NCBI GenBank assembly: GCA_903870275.1
Contig: CAIQCK010000035.1
Span: forward strand, 1 to 64,000
Source of the DNA: an uncultured bacterium
GTDB taxonomy: Bacteria; Verrucomicrobiota; Verrucomicrobiia; CAIQCK01
Length of the DNA: 64,000 bases
Direction: 5' to 3'
The position numbers and the translations under genes were made by a program. The notes beneath the pieces are model-generated. The model saw only the letters and a list, made by a program, of their open reading frames with translations. It did not search any database and was not told where the DNA came from. Below, piece after piece: positions 59,793-64,000 of the stretch (position 1 is the stretch's first letter; each line of letters begins with the position of its first letter).

Positions 59793-59925
59793 AGGTGGAT
59801 CGCGACCTCCGGGCGCGAGGGCCGCAGGCAAGAGAAAGACGCGCGCTTGAATAACGAGACGCTTGCCTCAAGCACCATGCTATCGCTTCTCAACGGCTAT
59901 CGCGCCCGGAGGTCGCGATCCACCT
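59793..59925. repeat. Perfect 26-bp inverted repeat with 81-bp loop
   Basis: Arm 59793-59818 begins AGGTGGATCGCGACC and arm 59900-59925 is its exact reverse complement. The loop contains no convincing gene. It could be a second type of dispersed element or a strong intergenic RNA hairpin. Confidence 0.8.
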
Positions 59926-60536
59926 CGCGTTCCACCTCGTTGCCCGGCTGCTTCAGGAGGTTTGCGGAAAGACGAATCGCCGCGCTGGATGAACGATTCC
60001 GCCTCCTCACCACGTCATACATGGCCGGCGTCGGCGGCTACAGACTTTCAGCATCTCTTGCGGCATGTCCGCATGATTTCGCACCCGGAACTCCGTGTCC
60101 AAATCCCGTTGCCGGAAACAGTTCTGCCGGCGCGAAGGACGTTGCAAAAACGAAGCCAAATGTTGGCCGCGTCCAAGACTGGAAAGCATCGTTTTTCAGC
60201 GGGAATACAAACATCTCGATCCGTCCTGGGGTCGGGTGTGAGAACACATTTTTGCGAAACGAACCCAAATAGAGAAAAACGCGATTCTGTTGCAAAAGAC
60301 TGCAAACGAGCAGGTTATTTGAAGACGACATGGCGAAAGTTGACCGCGCCCGGAGCAAAACGAAGCCAAATGCGGCGGTTCAACCCCGAAACCGAAAATC
60401 TCTGCAAAAGCCATTGGCCGCAATGAAGCGGCGGGCATCCGCTGGGCGCATGGCTGCCGCTGGCGAAACTTTTTCGGCAATGGCATAGTTGAATCGAGTG
60501 CCAAGCCGAGTCGGACAACACAACGAAGGGACAAAA
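59926..60536. other. 611-bp non-coding spacer with degenerate repeat copies
   Basis: No gene is supported on either strand. The word AAAACGAAGCCAAATG occurs twice (near 60147 and 60357). The stretch 60399-60440 resembles the left half of the 59636 element (TCTCTGCAAAAG, then TTGGCC, then GAAGCGGCGGG) and is probably a decayed copy. The last about 60 bp should hold the promoter of the gene at 60537. Confidence 0.5.
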
Positions 60537-60824
60537 ATGAAAACCAGCCTGAAGACGGTTCTCACCATGGCGGCGCTGGCCGGCGCGCTGACTTTCCCGT
60601 TGGCGACGCTGCAGGCCGCCCAAGCGCCCGCCGCGCCCGGTCAAGCGCAAGTCAAAGGCGAACATCACCCGATGATTCGCGCCGCCATCCGATCGCTGGA
60701 GCGAGCCAAGGAAGAAATGAAATCGGCGGCGCACGACTACGGCGGCCACCGCGTCGAGGCCATCGAAGCCTGTGATCACGCGATCGCGCAATTGAGAAAG
60801 GCGCTGGAGTTCGACAAGAAGTAG
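60537..60824 (+). CDS. Small exported helical protein, unknown function
   Basis: 95 residues from ATG 60537 with AAGGGA upstream. The signal peptide MKTSLKTVLTMAALAGALTF is cleaved near LQAAQA. The mature part is a His-containing helical hairpin: EHHPMIRAAIRSLERAKEEM, AHDYGGHRVEAIEACDHAIA and a charged tail. The pattern of His residues could bind metal, but no family function is known to me. It stands alone, 212 bp upstream of the chorismate-synthase-like gene on the same strand, with a T-run (60896-60902) after a GC-rich stem that might terminate it. Confidence 0.8.
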   Translation: MKTSLKTVLTMAALAGALTFPLATLQAAQAPAAPGQAQVKGEHHPMIRAAIRSLERAKEEMKSAAHDYGGHRVEAIEACDHAIAQLRKALEFDKK

Positions 60825-61036
60825 ATCGCGGTCCGGAGGCGCCAATGCATACGGCGGGTCTTTGACATCGCGCGGCGACCGCAGCGCGTGAGCGTTTTTT
60901 TGCGTTTAGAGGTTGAAGTTTTTCCGTTTTGCGGCACTTTCAGATTGCTTTTGCCGGCCAATCGGCTAGAAACCGCCGCCAACTTGCGGCCTGGCCGGCC
61001 GCATCGGACAGCAGCGAGAAAAAGGAGTACATCAAT

Positions 61037-62365
61037 ATGCTCGGATGTGATTTGGGAACATTGTTCAAGGTGACGGTGGCGGGCGGCTCGTATCAGGAAG
61101 GGCTGACGACGCATTTGCAGGGAGTGCCGCCGGGTTATCTGATCACGGAAGAGGAAATCTACCGCGATCTGTTGCTGCGCAAGCCGGGCCAGGGCGAGCT
61201 GAGTTCGCCGCGGCGCGAGCCGGACGTGCCGATCATCTACAGCGGCGTGAACTGCGCCGACACGATGCCCGGTTTCCACAACGAGGCTTACACCAACGGC
61301 ACGCCGATGGTGATCCTCATCCCGAACCTCGACCGCCACTTCGAGCACATCGAGGCGTATCGCGTGACCAACCGCACGCCGCGGCCCGGCCACGCCTCCT
61401 ACGCCTCCTACATGAAATACGGCCAGTGCGACGACTCCATCGGCGCGGGATTTTTCAGCGGGCGCTACACCTCCACCATCGTCGCGGCCGGCGCGGTCGC
61501 CAAACGCATCCTCAAGGAAGTCGGCATCGAAGTGACCGGCTACGTGAAGGAAGCCGCCGGCATTCGCATGCCCGACATGCCGTTGGAGGAAATCCGGACG
61601 AAGGTCGCCGCTTACAAGGAATTTCGCCGACGCCACGACCCGGTGTATGCCGCGCTATTCACGTCCGGCAAAATCAATCCGAAGATGCGCTTCCTTGAGA
61701 AGATGGCGGTGCTGGCGGAGTTCGAGAAGGAAGTGCCGGATCTGCCAAAGAAGATGAAGATCGGCCACGTGGATGAGGAGGCCATCGAGAAGGAACTCGG
61801 CATTCACCCGAAGCTCAACTGCCCGCACCTCGAAACCGCCAAGGCGATGTTTGAGCGCATCATCGAGGTCACCAAGCAGGGCGACTCCACCGGCGGCGTG
61901 GTGGAGATCGTGGCGACGGGCGTGCCCGCCGGCATGGGCGAGCCGGTGTTCCGCAAACTCGAAGGCGAGATGGGCCGCATGATGAGCATCGGCACCATCA
62001 AGGCCGTCGAAAGCGGCGCCGGCTACGCGGTGAAGGACATGACCGGCTCGCAGGACAACGACCAGATGGAAATCGTGAACGGCAAGGTCGTCTTCCGCTC
62101 CAACAACGCCGGCGGCATCACCGGCGGCCTCACGACCGGCCAGCCGATCGTCTGCCGCCTCGTGGTCAAGCCCACGCCCACGATCGCCAAGCCACAGCAT
62201 ACGATTGACAAGGTGTCGCTGGAGAACGCCGAGCTGTCGGCGGTGACCCGGCGCGATCCGACGATTGCCCCGCGCGTCTGGCCGGTGGCGGAGGCGTTCA
62301 TGGCCTGCATTCTGCTCGACCACTACATGCAGCACGTGGCCTTCCAATCGCTGGCGAAAAAATAG
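61037..62365 (+). CDS. Chorismate synthase, atypical (altered signature 1, extra insertion)
   Basis: 442 residues from ATG 61037 (AAGGAG 9 nt upstream), longer than the usual 350-400. The fold is clear: LRKPGQGELSSPRREPD, RPGHASYASYMKYG, GFFSGRYTSTIVAAGAV (fits signature 2), GDSTGGVVEIVATGVPAGMG, SNNAGGITGGLTTGQPI and RRDPTIAPRVWPVAEA (signature 3). But the invariant GESHG near the N-terminus, whose His acts in catalysis, reads GGSYQ (Y19), and about 60 extra residues lie at 200-265. The normal reaction is EPSP to chorismate with reduced FMN. It may be a slow enzyme, a specialised paralog or a new variant. No other shikimate genes adjoin. Confidence 0.85.
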   Translation: MLGCDLGTLFKVTVAGGSYQEGLTTHLQGVPPGYLITEEEIYRDLLLRKPGQGELSSPRREPDVPIIYSGVNCADTMPGFHNEAYTNGTPMVILIPNLDRHFEHIEAYRVTNRTPRPGHASYASYMKYGQCDDSIGAGFFSGRYTSTIVAAGAVAKRILKEVGIEVTGYVKEAAGIRMPDMPLEEIRTKVAAYKEFRRRHDPVYAALFTSGKINPKMRFLEKMAVLAEFEKEVPDLPKKMKIGHVDEEAIEKELGIHPKLNCPHLETAKAMFERIIEVTKQGDSTGGVVEIVATGVPAGMGEPVFRKLEGEMGRMMSIGTIKAVESGAGYAVKDMTGSQDNDQMEIVNGKVVFRSNNAGGITGGLTTGQPIVCRLVVKPTPTIAKPQHTIDKVSLENAELSAVTRRDPTIAPRVWPVAEAFMACILLDHYMQHVAFQSLAKK

Positions 62366-62384
62366 CGGACTGGCTTTTTCCTGG

Positions 62385-62409
62385 TAGCCCGCCACTCCAT
62401 GGCGGGCTA
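62385..62409. terminator. Strong hairpin in the convergent gap after the chorismate synthase gene
   Basis: TAGCCCGCCA, a 5-nt loop CTCCA, then TGGCGGGCTA: a perfect 10-bp GC-rich stem 19 nt after the stop codon and 71 bp from the end of the convergent oxidoreductase gene. There is no T-run on either side, so it may act as a bidirectional block or be a dispersed repeat. Confidence 0.45.
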
Positions 62410-62480
62410 TGACGCGTCCACCGACTTACGTCGGCGGCCACAATCTGCAGGCGTCTCTCGTAGCGTGTGAAATGTCCGGC

Positions 62481-63914
62481 TTAGCTCTGCAAATACTGCA
62501 TGGGAAATTTCCACGGCGCGCGGTATTCGGGCACGGCCAGCCGCGCGGCTTCGGGGTCGCCGACGATCTTCAGGGTGTCGGGATTGAACTTGATGCTGCG
62601 GCCGAGTTTCAACGACAGCAGGCTCAGCACGACTGCCACGTCGAGGCGGGAGTGATACTCCACGTTGCAGCTCGGCTGCTGGCGCGACTTGATGCAGTCC
62701 ACCCACTCGATCTCGTGGCCGGGCGACGGCGGAATCTTGTTCTCGATCGGCTTGAGTTCGCCGCAATTGAACAACAGCCGCGCCGAATAGTCCTTGGCCC
62801 GCTTGCGCGCGAGCACTTCCGGTTTGACGAGGTCGTCCATCGCCTTGCCTTCTGGCACGATCCGATGCTCGCCGTAGTTGGCCCACATCGTCCCGTTGAC
62901 GCCGTGGAAGTAAATACCGAGCCGGCGCTGCGGCACGGGCACTCCGTGGAGGTCGAAGCCGTAGCTGTTGGTCAACGACGTCATCCACGTCATCGTGGTC
63001 TTCGGGTAGCGCCAGAGGATCTCGTGGTGATCGTAGGCGTCGCCGTCGTCATCAATAATATACCGCCCGCCGACGGAGGTGACCTCGGTCGGATACTTCA
63101 GGTCCAGCGCCCAGATCGGCAGGTCAATGATGTGCGCCGCCATGTTGGGCGTCCAGCCGCCGCTGTAATTAAACCACGAGCCGTGATGATACGAGCCGGT
63201 GAAGAGGATGGAGTTGAACGGAATCAACGCCGCGGGTCCGCACCACAAATCCCAGTCGAGCCCCTCCGGCACTTTCGTGTCCGGGGGCTGGTGGCCGACG
63301 CCCTGCTCGCCCTGATTCATGACATTGAAGGTGCGCGCGACACCGACCTTGCCAAGGTATCCGGCCTGGATCATCTCGACGACGCGGCGGTAGTTTTCGC
63401 TGGCGTGAATCTGCGTGCCGATCTGGACGATGCGGTTGTGTTTCTTGATGGCGTTCTTGACCGCGAGGCTTTCCCCGAGGTGGAGCGTCATCGGCTTTTG
63501 CTGGTAGATGTCCTTGCCGGCCTCGCAGGCCATGATGCAAATCAGCGTGTGCCAGTGCGGCGGCGTGGCGTTGATGACGGCATCCACTTCCTTCGTGGCG
63601 AGCACCTCGCGAAAATCCGCGTAGGGCTTGCAGGTCGGTTTGTATTCTTCGCAGACGGAGTCGCGCCGCTGCTTGGCCACGTCGCACGCGCCGACCACGA
63701 CAACATCGGGATGCTTGGAGACGTTCTTGAGGTTGCCGCGGCCCATGCCGTTGCAGCCGATGAGGGCGACCTGGATTTTGCTGTTGGCGCCCGGCTGGCC
63801 TTCCGCGCCAAACGCGCCCGAAGGCAGGATGTTGGGCGCGACAAGGCCGACCGCGCCGAGTTGCGCGGTTTTGCCAAGGAAGTCGCGGCGTGAAAGTTTG
63901 CTGGAATCGTTCAT
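62481..63914 (-). CDS. Tat-exported Gfo/Idh/MocA-family oxidoreductase
   Basis: 477 residues from ATG 63914 (GGAG 9 nt upstream). The twin-arginine leader MNDSSKLSRRDFLGKTAQLG is followed by a Rossmann domain with VALIGCNGMGRGN and VVGACDV. The EKP motif has a Gln: YQQKPMTLHLGES. The substrate domain contains GYLGKVGVARTFNVMN, DWDLWCGPA, NYSGGWTPNMAAHIIDLPIW and a C-terminal HSRLDVAVVLSLLSLKLG. Such exported proteins bind NAD(H) tightly and act on sugars or inositols in the periplasm; they are highly multiplied in Verrucomicrobiota and Planctomycetota. Substrate unknown. The upstream gene lies outside the window. Confidence 0.9.
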   Translation of the reverse strand: MNDSSKLSRRDFLGKTAQLGAVGLVAPNILPSGAFGAEGQPGANSKIQVALIGCNGMGRGNLKNVSKHPDVVVVGACDVAKQRRDSVCEEYKPTCKPYADFREVLATKEVDAVINATPPHWHTLICIMACEAGKDIYQQKPMTLHLGESLAVKNAIKKHNRIVQIGTQIHASENYRRVVEMIQAGYLGKVGVARTFNVMNQGEQGVGHQPPDTKVPEGLDWDLWCGPAALIPFNSILFTGSYHHGSWFNYSGGWTPNMAAHIIDLPIWALDLKYPTEVTSVGGRYIIDDDGDAYDHHEILWRYPKTTMTWMTSLTNSYGFDLHGVPVPQRRLGIYFHGVNGTMWANYGEHRIVPEGKAMDDLVKPEVLARKRAKDYSARLLFNCGELKPIENKIPPSPGHEIEWVDCIKSRQQPSCNVEYHSRLDVAVVLSLLSLKLGRSIKFNPDTLKIVGDPEAARLAVPEYRAPWKFPMQYLQS

Positions 63915-64000
63915 GAGGGTCGTCTCCGGTTTCGAGTTGGCTGTCGTGGGCGGTTGCATGGGCCAGATTTCCGGTGCGCAGTTTACCGCGACGGCGCCGC

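Noticed and set aside
60885..60902. Rho-independent terminator after the small secreted protein gene
   Set aside because: A T-run is present, but the preceding stem is short and separated from it by several bases. It is noted under the gene but not called as a feature.

Overview
The window reads as one stretch of a high-GC Gram-negative chromosome, most likely from the phylum Verrucomicrobiota (a Pedosphaera/Limisphaera-like soil or freshwater lineage). This assignment is an inference. It rests on a Tat-exported Gfo/Idh/MocA oxidoreductase, a Tat-exported NIPSNAP protein, a giant DUF4175-type protein with a terpene-cyclase-fold partner, a DUF116-polyprenyl synthase fusion, and families of short palindromic repeats in and between genes. 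No rRNA, tRNA, CRISPR array, prophage or insertion sequence was seen. Most genes lie in tight same-strand blocks with 1-4 bp start/stop overlaps.

Layout. (1) 1-8332, minus strand: a two-component-controlled RND efflux operon (response regulator, histidine kinase, adaptor, RraA-like protein, RND pump, TolC-like channel; the last is cut by the window edge). (2) 8560-13612: an outer-membrane barrel, three tandem paralogous secreted proteins of unknown function, and a FucP-like sugar transporter. The three paralogs and the response regulator share an 11-bp-periodic promoter element, so they probably form one regulon. (3) 13629-23798, minus strand: an eight-gene cluster running PQQ-type propeller lipoprotein, GcvH-like lipoyl carrier, 2x[4Fe-4S] ferredoxin, radical SAM protein, squalene-hopene-cyclase-like protein, DUF116-polyprenyl synthase, glycosyltransferase, prenyltransferase-fold protein. 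It looks like a dedicated route to a modified, glycosylated polyprenyl/terpenoid lipid that I cannot match to a described pathway. (4) 23920-26635: NIPSNAP protein and an ECF sigma/anti-sigma/periplasmic coiled-coil module.

(5) 26754-34405, plus strand: five signalling genes. Three share one nearly identical HisKA_2-type kinase module joined to different inputs (c-type-heme sensor, REC-PAS, REC); the other two are a REC-PAS-HisKA kinase and an Rcp1-like response regulator. (6) 34612-38521: divergent threonine synthase and a YncE-propeller/phosphoesterase-like protein whose enzymatic half looks degenerate. (7) 38682-48091, minus strand: a surface-polysaccharide locus (nucleotide-sugar epimerase, YaiO-like barrel, HEAT protein, processive GT2, diguanylate cyclase, HD-GYP phosphodiesterase), preceded by a CpaE-like ATPase and a ferritin-like protein. 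(8) 48352-55528: Sel1 protein, exported terpene-cyclase-fold protein, DUF4175 giant. (9) 55586-60536: a type IIG restriction-modification gene with truncated gene ends on both sides, then about 1.5 kb of repeats. (10) 60537-63914: small secreted protein, an atypical chorismate synthase, and a Gfo/Idh/MocA oxidoreductase.

Main points for follow-up: the lipid cluster, the PhoB-like box regulon, palindromic elements that have become coding sequence (inside the cyclase and inside a signal peptide), and the chorismate synthase with an altered active-site motif.
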